In this document: positions 1 to 8,784 of the stretch, in pieces
How positions within the stretch are numbered: the stretch's first letter is position 1
Layout of the letters: each line of letters opens with the position of its first letter
Source: JABDOU01 sp041609995
Lineage (GTDB): Bacteria; Actinomycetota; Acidimicrobiia; Spongiisociales; SHLN01
Reading direction: 5' to 3'
DNA length: 64,000 bases
NCBI GenBank assembly: GCA_041609995.1
Contig: JBFIPU010000001.1
Coordinates: forward strand, 49,877 to 113,876
Notes under the pieces: generated by a model
What the model was told of the DNA's origin: nothing
Seen by the model: only the letters and a program-made list of their open reading frames with translations
The model's database searches: none
Program-made: the position numbers and the translations under genes

Positions 1-50
1 TCTAACTTGGCCCCCTGGACGCCGCAGGGCGATCGGGGACAGGAGCTCGC

Positions 51-2000
51 ATGTCCAGCGAAGTGCAACAAGACGGGGCCGCCTGGTACCGCGTCGCCGC
101 TCCTCGCGAACTTCCCGAGGGCCGGGTCATGTCGGTGACCGTCGGCCGGCGGGTGCTGGCCCTCACCCATTTCGAAGGCAAATACGGGGCGCTCGACAAC
201 CGTTGTCCCCACCAGGGGGGTCCACTCGGCGAAGGAAGCATCGAGCGCGGGTGGCTGCGCTGTCCATGGCACGGCTACGACTACAACCCGACGACCGGCG
301 CTCCCCCCGAAGGATTCGAGGACTCTTCGACTTCCTACCCGACCGAAGTCCGCGAGGACGGCGTCTACGTCAAGCTCCCCCCGGAGCCCGAGCGGGTTCG
401 TACCGTGTCCGACGTCATGGTCGAAACGATGACCAACTGGGGCGTCACAGCCGTGTTCGGGATGGTGGGGCATTCCAACCTGGGATTGGCCGACTCGCTG
501 CGGGTGGCCGAGGAACGCGGCGACCTCCGATACTTCGGCATCCGCCATGAAGGCGCCGCCTCGTTCGCGGCCACCGCGTTTGGCAAACTCACCGGCGGCT
601 TGGCTGCCTGCTTCGCCATCGCCGGCCCTGGCTCTACCAACCTCTTCACCGGGCTCTATGACGCCAAGGCCGATCGGGCCCCGGTTCTGGCCCTCTCGGG
701 CCAGGTGCCGTCGCGCAACGTGAAGCGAGGGGCGTTCCAGGACCTGGACTTGCCGGCAGCCTTCGCCGATGTTGCCCGCTACAGCTCGGTGGTGCTCACG
801 AACGCAGACCACGCAGAGCTCATGACGCTGGCGTGCAAGACCGCCATCGTGGAGCGCGACGTGGCCCACCTCGTGTTTCCCGACGAGGTTCAGATCCAGC
901 CTTCTCACCAGGAGCCGTCGGGCCCCGACGGCCGCCGCGCCGACCGGAGGACGATTCCACCGAGAGAGGCCTTTGCCGCCGCCTGCTCCCGGTTGTCCGC
1001 GGCCAGGCGCCCGGTGTTCGTCGTCGGGGCGGGTGCCCGCCACGACATGGAACCGATCATCGCCTTGGCCGAACAACTCCGGGTACCGGTCCTGACGACG
1101 TTCAAGGCCAAAGGCCAGATCAGCGACCAACATCCCCTCGGGTGCGGGGTGCTGGGCCGCAGCGGCACGCCTATCGCCAGCTGGTTCATGAACGAGAGCG
1201 ACTTGATGGTGGTGTGGGGAGCGTCGTTTTCCCATCACACCGGCATCAGCACCCACAAGCCGCTGATCCAGGTCGACCGAGATCCGATGGCGATCGGCCG
1301 GTTCCATGCGGTCGATATCGGACTGGTGGGCGACGTCCGCACCACTGCCGAGTTGTTTGCCGAGAGTCTCGACATCACATCCGATGACCCGGCTGACGAG
1401 ATCGCCGACCGCTGGGCGCTCTGGCGGGCCGAGAAGGCCTCCCGGCGCCAGGACGACCGGGGAGAGGGCATCAACTCGTCGTTTGTCTTCGAGGCCCTGA
1501 CCGAGGCCACTCCGGCCGACGCCGTGATCTGCGTGGACGTCGGCAACAACACGTACTCATTCGGTCGCTATTTCGAAACCGCGAATCAGTCGATCCTCAT
1601 GTCCGGCTACCTGGGATCGATCGGGTTTGCCTTGCCGGCCGCCATGGGCGCCTGGGCGGCAGTGGGTGACTCGCGTAAGGTGATCGCCGTGTGCGGTGAC
1701 GGAGGGCTGGGGCAATACGCGATGGAGATCACGACGCTCGTCAAGTACGGCATGGACGTGACGGTGGTCGTGTTGAGCAACAAGGAACTGGGCAAGATCT
1801 CCAAGGAGCAACGGGCCGCCGAGCACGATGTGTGGCAGACGAGCCTCGTCAACCCCGACTTCGCCGATTTCGCCCGCCTCTGCGGGGCACGCGGAACCCG
1901 GGTGGGTCACCGGGGAGAACTGGTCGGTGCTCTGGAGGAGGCCATCGCCCAACCAGGGCCGGCGCTGGTCGACATCGACGCCGACGTGTTGTTGATCTGA
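51..2000 (+). CDS. Rieske [2Fe-2S] domain fused to a ThDP-dependent (acetolactate synthase/pyruvate oxidase-type) enzyme
   Basis: This 649-residue protein has two parts. Residues about 10-110 form a Rieske domain with the cluster ligands C52/H54 (RCPHQGG) and C71/H74 (CPWHGYD). Residues about 118-645 are a complete ThDP enzyme: catalytic glutamate E167 in GIRHEGAAS, a central domain, and a C-terminal cofactor motif starting GDGGLGQ and ending at the asparagine of LSNKELG. The ATG is preceded by AGGAG with 5 bases of spacing. ThDP enzymes of this family decarboxylate or ligate 2-oxo acids. A Rieske domain normally passes electrons to an oxygenase or oxidase, so an oxidative decarboxylation is a possible role, but that is inference. 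The substrate is unknown. The flavoprotein and methyltransferase genes downstream hint at amine or betaine catabolism. Confidence 0.85.
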   Translation: MSSEVQQDGAAWYRVAAPRELPEGRVMSVTVGRRVLALTHFEGKYGALDNRCPHQGGPLGEGSIERGWLRCPWHGYDYNPTTGAPPEGFEDSSTSYPTEVREDGVYVKLPPEPERVRTVSDVMVETMTNWGVTAVFGMVGHSNLGLADSLRVAEERGDLRYFGIRHEGAASFAATAFGKLTGGLAACFAIAGPGSTNLFTGLYDAKADRAPVLALSGQVPSRNVKRGAFQDLDLPAAFADVARYSSVVLTNADHAELMTLACKTAIVERDVAHLVFPDEVQIQPSHQEPSGPDGRRADRRTIPPREAFAAACSRLSAARRPVFVVGAGARHDMEPIIALAEQLRVPVLTTFKAKGQISDQHPLGCGVLGRSGTPIASWFMNESDLMVVWGASFSHHTGISTHKPLIQVDRDPMAIGRFHAVDIGLVGDVRTTAELFAESLDITSDDPADEIADRWALWRAEKASRRQDDRGEGINSSFVFEALTEATPADAVICVDVGNNTYSFGRYFETANQSILMSGYLGSIGFALPAAMGAWAAVGDSRKVIAVCGDGGLGQYAMEITTLVKYGMDVTVVVLSNKELGKISKEQRAAEHDVWQTSLVNPDFADFARLCGARGTRVGHRGELVGALEEAIAQPGPALVDIDADVLLI

Positions 2001-2013
2001 GCGCTGCTACCGG

Positions 2014-2190
2014 CTAGCCGGCCTTGCGCAGCTGGACGACGTTGTCCGCTGACTCCCGTTCACCCAAATGCCGCTCGAGTCCGTGAATCGTCACGAGCAG
2101 GTCGAAGATGAATGCGTCCACCTGGGCCTTCTCGTATCCGTTTGCCTCGAGCCGGAATGCGTCCTGTTTGATTCCATCGCGTTCGTGCAT
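2014..2190 (-). CDS. DivIVA-domain-like mini protein (58 aa)
   Basis: A 58-codon frame encodes a small charged protein whose residues 12-40 (starting FRLEANGYEKAQVDAFIFDL) resemble the N-terminal motif of DivIVA/Wag31-type proteins: an aromatic residue, then GY, then VD.F. The rest is a short amphipathic helix and a basic tail. It lies 47 bases downstream of the SH3 lipoprotein gene on the same strand and could be its second cistron. No strong Shine-Dalgarno is visible. Full DivIVA proteins are much longer and coiled-coil, so this is at most a membrane-binding or adaptor module. The frame uses GC-rich third positions like its neighbours. Confidence 0.55.
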   Translation of the reverse strand: MHERDGIKQDAFRLEANGYEKAQVDAFIFDLLVTIHGLERHLGERESADNVVQLRKAG

Positions 2191-2237
2191 GCCACTACAT
2201 CGACGGAGAGTGAGATTCCTTTACCCACCAACAGTGA

Positions 2238-3071
2238 TCAGACACACAATCCGTCGTCGGTCACCGCTCGCCCACACAACACCTGCGACTCGACCGACTT
2301 CAGCGAGAAGCCATCTCCACTGTCCGTCGGCTGCCCGAACACGTGGAGCCGCTCGCCCAGCACGGCGTCGTCGCCGACCCCGACGATGTCATATGTGACC
2401 TCACCGAGGTCACCGACCGTAGGGGCGACGGTGACGGTGATGCGCGAGGGCGGGTCGACGCTGGCCCGGGCCTCTGCCACGATCCGACCGAGTTCGAGCA
2501 TCGTGTCGGCCTCGGGGATACCACCGAGGTCAGCCACCACCGCCGACGTCACATCGTCGACCAACCCCAGTTGACCGGTGAATGAGCTGTTCACCCATCC
2601 GGTGACACTGCCGGTGCTCACCCTGTACCAGATCGAGCGGGTGAGGAGCCGGGCTTCGCCGGTCGACAACATCGTGTCGGTCGGCGCGAGCGTGGCAACG
2701 ATCCCAAAGCTCGTTCCGGGACCGCTCCGCACGTTGAGGACGTCGTCGAACGCGACCCCGATCACGGCGAGGAGCACGCCATCCGCGGGGACGATGTCGA
2801 ACGGCTCACCGGGCAGGGTGGTGGTCGTCACGCCGGTGGTGGACGTCGTCGATGACGATGTGGAAGAAGTCGAGGTCGACGAGGTCGAGGAGCTCGTGCT
2901 CGAAGTCGAGTCAGGGCTGGTGCTCGAAGTCGACTCAGGGATGGTTGTACTCGTCGTCGATGTCGTGGTTGACGACGTGGCATCCGTCGCGTCGGACGTG
3001 CCGTCCTCCCCGCAACCGACAAGAAGCAGACCGCTCGCCACGAGCATGAACATGATGATTCGGGGTCTCAC
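2238..3071 (-). CDS. SH3-domain lipoprotein
   Basis: A 277-residue secreted lipoprotein. I chose the GTG at 3071 because AAGGAGG sits 6 bases upstream; the frame is open further upstream but without a ribosome site. Residues 7-20 form a signal peptide ending in the lipobox LLLVGC, so C20 would be lipidated. Next come a Ser/Thr/Pro-rich spacer of about 60 residues, a bacterial SH3 domain (VLNVRSGPGTSFG ... WYRVSTGSVTGWVN), and a C-terminal domain of about 100 residues that I do not recognise. SH3b domains usually bind peptidoglycan or cell-wall polymers, so a cell-envelope role is likely. It is divergent from the flavoprotein gene at 3218. Confidence 0.8.
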   Translation of the reverse strand: MRPRIIMFMLVASGLLLVGCGEDGTSDATDATSSTTTSTTSTTIPESTSSTSPDSTSSTSSSTSSTSTSSTSSSTTSTTGVTTTTLPGEPFDIVPADGVLLAVIGVAFDDVLNVRSGPGTSFGIVATLAPTDTMLSTGEARLLTRSIWYRVSTGSVTGWVNSSFTGQLGLVDDVTSAVVADLGGIPEADTMLELGRIVAEARASVDPPSRITVTVAPTVGDLGEVTYDIVGVGDDAVLGERLHVFGQPTDSGDGFSLKSVESQVLCGRAVTDDGLCV

Positions 3072-3217
3072 ACCAGACCTCCTTTCGCCCCTCATTGTTG
3101 CTTCATCCAGGGGATAGCGGTTAGAGGAAAAGGTGACAATCAATGGCGGCCATCGGCCGGCGCTTGCGGGTTTACTGCCCATGATGGGGTCGGTAGCGTG
3201 GCACCGAGAGGAGCGGC

Positions 3218-5662
3218 ATGGACGCACGAGCAGTCATCATCGGCGGCGGAATCGTCGGCTCCGCTGTTGCCTACCACCTCACGGTCATCCACGGTTGGGA
3301 CAACGTCCTTCTGATCGATCAGGGTGACCTGCCCCACAACCCGGGCTCCACGTCACACGCCCCCGGCGGAGTCGTTGCGAACAGCCACGACCGGACCCTC
3401 ACCCGGATGGGCCAGTATTCGGCTGACCTCTACGCCACGCTCCCCAACCCACCGGGCCCCCACCACACGTTCCAGCGCCGGGGCGGCCTGGAGCTGGCCC
3501 GCACTCCGGAACGCCTCGAAGACATGGTGCGATTACGCGGCGAGTTGGCGGGATGGGGGTACGACAGCTGGATGCTGAGCCCCGCCGAGACGCTCGAACA
3601 CCTGCCCTTCATCGACTCCTCGATCATCGCCGGCTCGTTGTTCTCACCCGCCAGCGGCCTGCTCCATGGCGTCCAGGCCGTCGAGGGATTCCTTCGATTG
3701 GCACGAGAGACCGGCGGGCTCGCCGTGCTTCCCAACACCAGATTTCGCGATGTCAACGTCGCAGACGGGCGGGTCCGGCAAGTCGACACCGACGCCGGTC
3801 CCATCACCACCGAAGTGGCAGTGCTGGCCGCCAACATCTGGTCTCCGGCTCTGGCCGACAAGCTGGGCGTGATCCCGCTGATGGCGTTTCAGCACCACTA
3901 CGCCATCACCCACCCGCTCGGGGCCTGGGCGGGCACCGATCACGAAGACCCGGAGCTCGAGGCCGTTTTTCCCCTCATCCGCGACCTAGATTCGGCCCTC
4001 TACTTTCGCCGCCATTGGGATTCGCTGGGCATCGGGAGCTATCACCACGCCCCCCAGATGGTGGCGCCACACGAAGTGGGCCCCAACGCCTTGCGGCCGT
4101 TCACCCCCGAGCTCTTCGGCGAGGCCTGGCATCTGGCGCAGGAACTGGTTCCGATGCTGCGCGACCTCGAGCCGGACTTCGAGACCGCCTACAACGGGAT
4201 GTTCGCCTTTTCCTCCGACGGCCTGCCGATCATCGGAGAATCGCTCGAAACTCGCGGCTTCTGGTCTGCCAACGCCTCTTGGATCACCCACGCAGCCGGC
4301 GTCGCCAAGTCGGTGGCCGAATGGATCGTCGAAGGCGAGACGGAATGGGACATGCGCCAGTGTCACCTCTATCGGTTCCCCGACCACGCCACCACCCGGA
4401 AATACATCGAGGTGGTGACGCAGAAGAACTACCGGGAGGTGTACGACCTCATCCACCCCAGGCAGCCGATCACCGAGCCGCGCAACGTGCGCTTGTCGCC
4501 CTTTCACGCCGAGCACGTGGCGGCCGGAGCCGAATTCACGGCGTTCGCCGGGCTCGAGCTCCCCAATTGGTACGAGTCCAACGGGGAGCTGGCGGCCGAG
4601 CTGGAGGACCGGCTTCCGGTCCGATCCGGCCTCGGAGCCGCCTGGTGGTCGCCCATCATCGGCGCCGAGCACCTGGCGATTCGGGAGAACGCCGGCCTCA
4701 TGGATCTCACCGGTTTGTCGATCATCGAGGTATCCGGGCCAGGAACAACGGAGTTCGTGGACCGCCTGTGCTCGAACGCGACCGATGTGGAGGTCGGCAA
4801 GGTCGTCTACACGTGCTGGCTCACCCCGGCGGGGGGCATCAAGCGCGACCTCACGGTCACCCGCATGGGGCGCGACCGGTTCTGGATGTTCGTGGGCGAG
4901 GGGACACTCCCCCAGGATCTCGAATGGGTCCACCGCCACGCTCCTGCCCAGGTCACCGTCACCGACATCTCGGCGAAGTACACCGCTCTCGGCCTGTGGG
5001 GGCCCAACGCCCGACCCATCCTCGAGCGGGTCACCTCGGCCGACCTCGATGCGATCAGCTTCTACTCCGCGTCGTGGATCGAGATCGCCATGACCCGGGT
5101 CTGGGCAATGCGGCTCTCCTATGTCGGCGAGTACGGGTTCGAGCTCCACATCCCGATCGATTCCGCCCTCGCGGTCTGGAACGCCTTGCGCGCGGCGGGC
5201 GAACCGAGCGGCTTGACCGTCTGTGGCCTCGGATCGATGGACTCGCTACGGCTCGAGAAGGGGTACCGACTGTGGGGCGTCGACATCCACACCGAGTACG
5301 ACGTCTACTCGGCCGGCCTGGGGTGGACGGCCCGGCTCGACAAGCCCGATTTCATCGGCAGGGAGGCGACGGCCGCCCTGCAGGAGACCGAACCGGCCAA
5401 GCGCCTCACGCCCCTGGCAATCGACGATCCGGCGGCCACGCTGCTGGGCTACGAATCGGTGTGGTACGGCGACACTGCCATCTCCCATGTGACCTCCGCC
5501 AACTACGGCTATTCGATCGGGCGTTACATCGCCTATTCCTACCTGCCTGGCGGTCTGGCGCGGCCCGGAACCCGGCTGGAGGTCGAGTATCTGGGCGTGC
5601 GCTATCCGGCCGAAGTGGTCACCGAGCCCCTGTGGGACCCGAAGATGGAGCGGGTCAGGTGA
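3218..5662 (+). CDS. FAD-dependent dimethylglycine/sarcosine dehydrogenase-like protein with GcvT C-terminus
   Basis: This 814-residue protein has an N-terminal FAD-binding DAO domain (GGGIVG at residues 9-14; H47 in GSTSHAPGG aligns with the histidine that carries covalent FAD in dimethylglycine dehydrogenase). From about residue 450 there is a C-terminal aminomethyltransferase (GcvT-like, folate-binding) half. Proteins of this layout oxidatively demethylate dimethylglycine, sarcosine or related N-methyl amines and pass the methylene group to tetrahydrofolate. The ATG follows GAGAGGAG. The stop overlaps the start of the MttB-family gene, so the two are translationally coupled. The exact N-methyl substrate cannot be told from sequence. 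Confidence 0.85.
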   Translation: MDARAVIIGGGIVGSAVAYHLTVIHGWDNVLLIDQGDLPHNPGSTSHAPGGVVANSHDRTLTRMGQYSADLYATLPNPPGPHHTFQRRGGLELARTPERLEDMVRLRGELAGWGYDSWMLSPAETLEHLPFIDSSIIAGSLFSPASGLLHGVQAVEGFLRLARETGGLAVLPNTRFRDVNVADGRVRQVDTDAGPITTEVAVLAANIWSPALADKLGVIPLMAFQHHYAITHPLGAWAGTDHEDPELEAVFPLIRDLDSALYFRRHWDSLGIGSYHHAPQMVAPHEVGPNALRPFTPELFGEAWHLAQELVPMLRDLEPDFETAYNGMFAFSSDGLPIIGESLETRGFWSANASWITHAAGVAKSVAEWIVEGETEWDMRQCHLYRFPDHATTRKYIEVVTQKNYREVYDLIHPRQPITEPRNVRLSPFHAEHVAAGAEFTAFAGLELPNWYESNGELAAELEDRLPVRSGLGAAWWSPIIGAEHLAIRENAGLMDLTGLSIIEVSGPGTTEFVDRLCSNATDVEVGKVVYTCWLTPAGGIKRDLTVTRMGRDRFWMFVGEGTLPQDLEWVHRHAPAQVTVTDISAKYTALGLWGPNARPILERVTSADLDAISFYSASWIEIAMTRVWAMRLSYVGEYGFELHIPIDSALAVWNALRAAGEPSGLTVCGLGSMDSLRLEKGYRLWGVDIHTEYDVYSAGLGWTARLDKPDFIGREATAALQETEPAKRLTPLAIDDPAATLLGYESVWYGDTAISHVTSANYGYSIGRYIAYSYLPGGLARPGTRLEVEYLGVRYPAEVVTEPLWDPKMERVR

Positions 5663-7176
5663 CGGGCCGGCGCCGGGGGCGCGCTGCCCGACGGAACCAG
5701 GAGCCGGCACGGACCACCCACCCGACGATGGAGATCCCGACCTACGACCTCGCCTCGCCCGAACAACTCGATCTCATCCACGATCAGTCGATGCGCATCC
5801 TGGAGGAGGCCGGGATTGCGTTCTACGACGACGAGTCGCTCGCGATCCTGCGCGAGCACGGCGCCCACGTCGATGACGACAGCATCGTTCGGTTCGATCG
5901 CACGCTGATCGAGGCGTACGTGGCAAAGGCGCCCGCAACGTTCGAACACACAGCCCGCAACCCTGACAAGAGCGTCATCATCGGCGGCGACCACGTCGTG
6001 TTTGCCCCGGTGGTGGGGCCGCCGTTCGTCCACGACATCGAACGCGGCCGGCGCGAGTCGAACTACGAGGACCTGGTCAACTTCATCAAGCTGACCAACA
6101 GCACGCCGTACCTGCACAGCCAAGGTTCAGAGATCGTGGTCCCCGGTGACATCCCCTTCCACGAACGGGCGCTCGATCTCACCTACGCCCACATCAAGTA
6201 CGGCGACCTGCCGATCATGGGCCACTACCAATTGGGGATCACCGCGCAAGATTCGCTGGCGCTGGCGACAGTGGCGTTCGGGCAGGAGACGATCGACTCA
6301 AAGCACATGCTTTTGGGGGTCATCAACGTCTCGAGCCCCCGCCGCCTCGACGACCGCATGCTGGGGACGCTGAAGATCTATGCCCGGGGTAACCAGGCGC
6401 TGGTGATCACCCCGTTCATCCTGGCCGGGGCCATGGGGCCGGCGGCGGTGCTCGGGACGGTAGCCCAGGCCAACGCCGAAGCGCTCGCCACAATCGCTTT
6501 CGCCCAGATGGTCCGCCCCGGTACCCCGTGCATCTACGGGCCATTCCTGGCCGTCGTCGACCTCCAGTCCGGCTCGCCCGTTTTTGGGGCATCCGAGAGC
6601 ACAATGGCGCAGTTTCTGGTGGCCCAGATGGCGCGCCGGTACCGGCTCCCGTTCCGGGCGGCGGGTTCCTATGTCAGCTCCAAGCTGCCGGACATGCAGG
6701 CCGGTTTCGAATCCGTCCTCTCGATGCTCCCCTCGCTGCTGGTCCGACCGAACTATGTACTGCACGCCGCCGGCTGGCTTGAAAACGGGCTCACCACCAG
6801 CTACGAGAAATTCATCCTCGACTGCGAGTTGCTGGGCGTTTTCCAGCGTTTCCTGGAGGGCGTGAGCTGGGGCCAGGACGAGTGGGCGATGGACGCCATC
6901 CTGTCCGAGGTTCAGCCCGGTGGCCACCACCTCGGCACTGAACACACGCTCGGTCGGTTTCGCGAGGCCTTCCACCGCACTCCCCTGTTCGACGTCGACT
7001 CGTACGAGACATGGATGGCCGCCGGGGCCGAAGACAGTCCCCGGCGAGCCCATCGCCGCTGGAAGGAGCTGCTCGAAGAATATGTCGTGCCTCCGCTGCC
7101 GGCCGGGGTAGAGGAAGCCATGCTCGACTGGATGGGCCGACGGCGTTCTCAGATCGACCCGGCCGACTTTCAATGA
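5659..7176 (+). CDS. Trimethylamine methyltransferase (MttB) family protein, non-pyrrolysine type
   Basis: A 505-residue MttB-superfamily protein. I take the GTG at 5659, which overlaps the previous stop (GTGA). It gives the short Arg-rich leader (TGRRRGRAARRN) often seen in bacterial members; an ATG at 5728 (MEIPTYDL) is the alternative. The body carries the family TIM-barrel sequence (GQETIDSKHMLLGVINVSSP; AAGWLENGLTTSYEKFILD). There is no in-frame TAG, so it is not a pyrrolysine enzyme; relatives such as glycine betaine methyltransferase move a methyl group from quaternary amines to a corrinoid protein. No corrinoid-binding protein is encoded nearby. Coupling to a dimethylglycine-dehydrogenase-like gene supports a role in methylated-amine breakdown. 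Confidence 0.85.
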   Translation: MTGRRRGRAARRNQEPARTTHPTMEIPTYDLASPEQLDLIHDQSMRILEEAGIAFYDDESLAILREHGAHVDDDSIVRFDRTLIEAYVAKAPATFEHTARNPDKSVIIGGDHVVFAPVVGPPFVHDIERGRRESNYEDLVNFIKLTNSTPYLHSQGSEIVVPGDIPFHERALDLTYAHIKYGDLPIMGHYQLGITAQDSLALATVAFGQETIDSKHMLLGVINVSSPRRLDDRMLGTLKIYARGNQALVITPFILAGAMGPAAVLGTVAQANAEALATIAFAQMVRPGTPCIYGPFLAVVDLQSGSPVFGASESTMAQFLVAQMARRYRLPFRAAGSYVSSKLPDMQAGFESVLSMLPSLLVRPNYVLHAAGWLENGLTTSYEKFILDCELLGVFQRFLEGVSWGQDEWAMDAILSEVQPGGHHLGTEHTLGRFREAFHRTPLFDVDSYETWMAAGAEDSPRRAHRRWKELLEEYVVPPLPAGVEEAMLDWMGRRRSQIDPADFQ

Positions 7177-7195
7177 TGCACAGGGACTCGAGCGC

Positions 7196-7693
7196 ATGAG
7201 CCTGCAGATCCGAGCGGCCACGGCCGCCGATGTTCCCCGCATCACCGAGATCTACAACCATTGGATCACCGAGACCCATGTCTCTTTCGACGACGAGCCG
7301 CATACGATCGACGAGCGGATGGCGTGGTTCGCCAAATATGGCGAGGCGGGCCGGTACCGGGCCTTCGTGGGGGAGCTCGACGACCTGGTTGTCGGAGTCA
7401 GCTACAGCAGCCGCTTTCGGCCCAAGAGCGGGTACGACACGACGGTGGAGACCACGGTCGTCGTCCACCCCGACGCCCTCGGTCTAGGGATCGGCCGCCG
7501 GCTGCTCACGCACTTGATCGAGGTCCTGGAGCATGAAGACGTGCACCGGGCCGTGGCATTGATCGCCGTGCCCAACGAACCTTCCATCGTCGTGCACGAG
7601 GAGCTCGGCTACGACCGGGTCGGCGTTTACAGCGAGGTGGGGCGCAAATTCGGCCGCTACTGGTCCGTCCAGATCATGGAGCGGAAGTTCTAG
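7196..7693 (+). CDS. GNAT N-acetyltransferase, phosphinothricin acetyltransferase-like
   Basis: A 165-residue single-domain GNAT protein, the normal length of the family. It opens with the typical IRAATAADVPRITEIYNHWI, has the family motif for the tail of substrate-free strands (VETTVVVHPDALGLGIGRRLL, acetyl-CoA pyrophosphate loop GLGIGRRL), and ends with ELGYDRVGVYSEVGRKFGRYW, which matches the PAT/Bar branch that acetylates phosphinothricin-like or methionine-sulfoximine-like amines. It starts 19 bases after the methyltransferase and is probably in the same transcript. The natural substrate is unknown. Confidence 0.8.
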   Translation: MSLQIRAATAADVPRITEIYNHWITETHVSFDDEPHTIDERMAWFAKYGEAGRYRAFVGELDDLVVGVSYSSRFRPKSGYDTTVETTVVVHPDALGLGIGRRLLTHLIEVLEHEDVHRAVALIAVPNEPSIVVHEELGYDRVGVYSEVGRKFGRYWSVQIMERKF

Positions 7694-7697
7694 CCGG

Positions 7698-8678
7698 TCA
7701 GCCGGCGCGGCTCCCGACCAGTCCCAGCTTGCGGGACTTGCGCTCGCTGAACAGGATGGCTGCCGCCAGGGCCGCGATGATGACGCCGAGCGCAATGTAG
7801 GTATCGAGGTGGTACCAGGGCGAGATCGTCATCTTGAAGCCCACGAACACGAGGATTCCGCCCAGGGCGTGCGACAGATAGTGGAATCGCTGGCGGGCGT
7901 TGGCGAGCAAGAAATACATGGCCCGCAACCCCAGGATCGCAAAGGCGTTGGAGGCGAACACCAGAAAGGGTTCATTCGAAACCGCCAGGATCGCCGGGAC
8001 CGAGTCGAGCGCAAAGATGACGTCGGTCACCTCGATGGCAACGAGTGCCGCAAACAGCGGAGTGGCGGCCCGGCGGGCACCAATCATCGTGAAGAACTTG
8101 TGGTCCTCGATCGTGTCGGTCACCGGCATGAAACGCCGCAGCAAACCAAGTTGGCGCTGCGACACGTCGTCGCCTTCGTCGTCGCGGTGGCGAATCACCT
8201 TGAAGCCTGTGAAGATCAGAAACGCCCCGAACACCACCAGCACCCATACGAAGCGGGTGATGAGCGCCGTCCCCACGAAAATGAAAGCGGCCCGAAGCAC
8301 CAGCGCTCCGAAGATGCCCCAGAACAGCACCCGGTGCTGGTACTTGAGTGGGATCGACATCGATGAGAACAAGATCGCCCACACGAACACGTTGTCGACG
8401 CTCAGCGATTTCTCGATCAAATAGCCGCTGATGTATTCGCCGAAAGCGTCGGCGCCCCAGATATAGGCGACGATCACTCCGAACGCCAGCCCGCAAGCGA
8501 TCCAGACCGTCGACTCGATGAGGGCACTGCGAAACGTTGGTTCGTGATTGTCGCGGTGGCGATAGAGGTCGATCGCCAGCATCACGCCGATCGCCACGAG
8601 CAGGGCGGCCCAGCCGTTGAGTGAAACGTCCAGATCGACGAACTTGGCTCGGGATTCGACAGCAGCGGCGATGACCAC
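7698..8678 (-). CDS. TerC family integral membrane protein
   Basis: A polytopic membrane protein of about 326 residues with the TerC/Alx signatures: DNVFVWAILFSSMSIPLKYQHRVLFWGIFGA early, and VAIEVTDVIFALDSVPAILAVS with conserved acidic residues inside helices. About seven to eight helices are evident. Family members have been linked to tellurium resistance and manganese or metal-ion export. I favour the GTG at 8678, which puts the start just before the first membrane helix; the frame stays open to an ATG at 8786 that would overlap the divergent selenoprotein start. Convergent with the GNAT gene, only 4 bases apart. Confidence 0.85.
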   Translation of the reverse strand: MVIAAAVESRAKFVDLDVSLNGWAALLVAIGVMLAIDLYRHRDNHEPTFRSALIESTVWIACGLAFGVIVAYIWGADAFGEYISGYLIEKSLSVDNVFVWAILFSSMSIPLKYQHRVLFWGIFGALVLRAAFIFVGTALITRFVWVLVVFGAFLIFTGFKVIRHRDDEGDDVSQRQLGLLRRFMPVTDTIEDHKFFTMIGARRAATPLFAALVAIEVTDVIFALDSVPAILAVSNEPFLVFASNAFAILGLRAMYFLLANARQRFHYLSHALGGILVFVGFKMTISPWYHLDTYIALGVIIAALAAAILFSERKSRKLGLVGSRAG

Positions 8679-8784
8679 GGCTGCAATTTTACGCGAGCCA
8701 ACCGCGGCAACGGACTTCCTGGAACCGGATAGAGCCCTTTCAGCCGGCTGCCCGTCGGCGTAATCTCCCGGCCGGAGGGTCACC

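Noticed and set aside
3553..5658. Long open frame joined upstream of the MttB-like gene
   Set aside because: It is an out-of-frame reading of the flavoprotein gene, Arg/Pro/Gly-rich and without family signal. The methyltransferase begins at 5659.
5659..7176. Pyrrolysine codon in the MttB-family gene
   Set aside because: The frame has no in-frame TAG, so this is the non-pyrrolysine branch.
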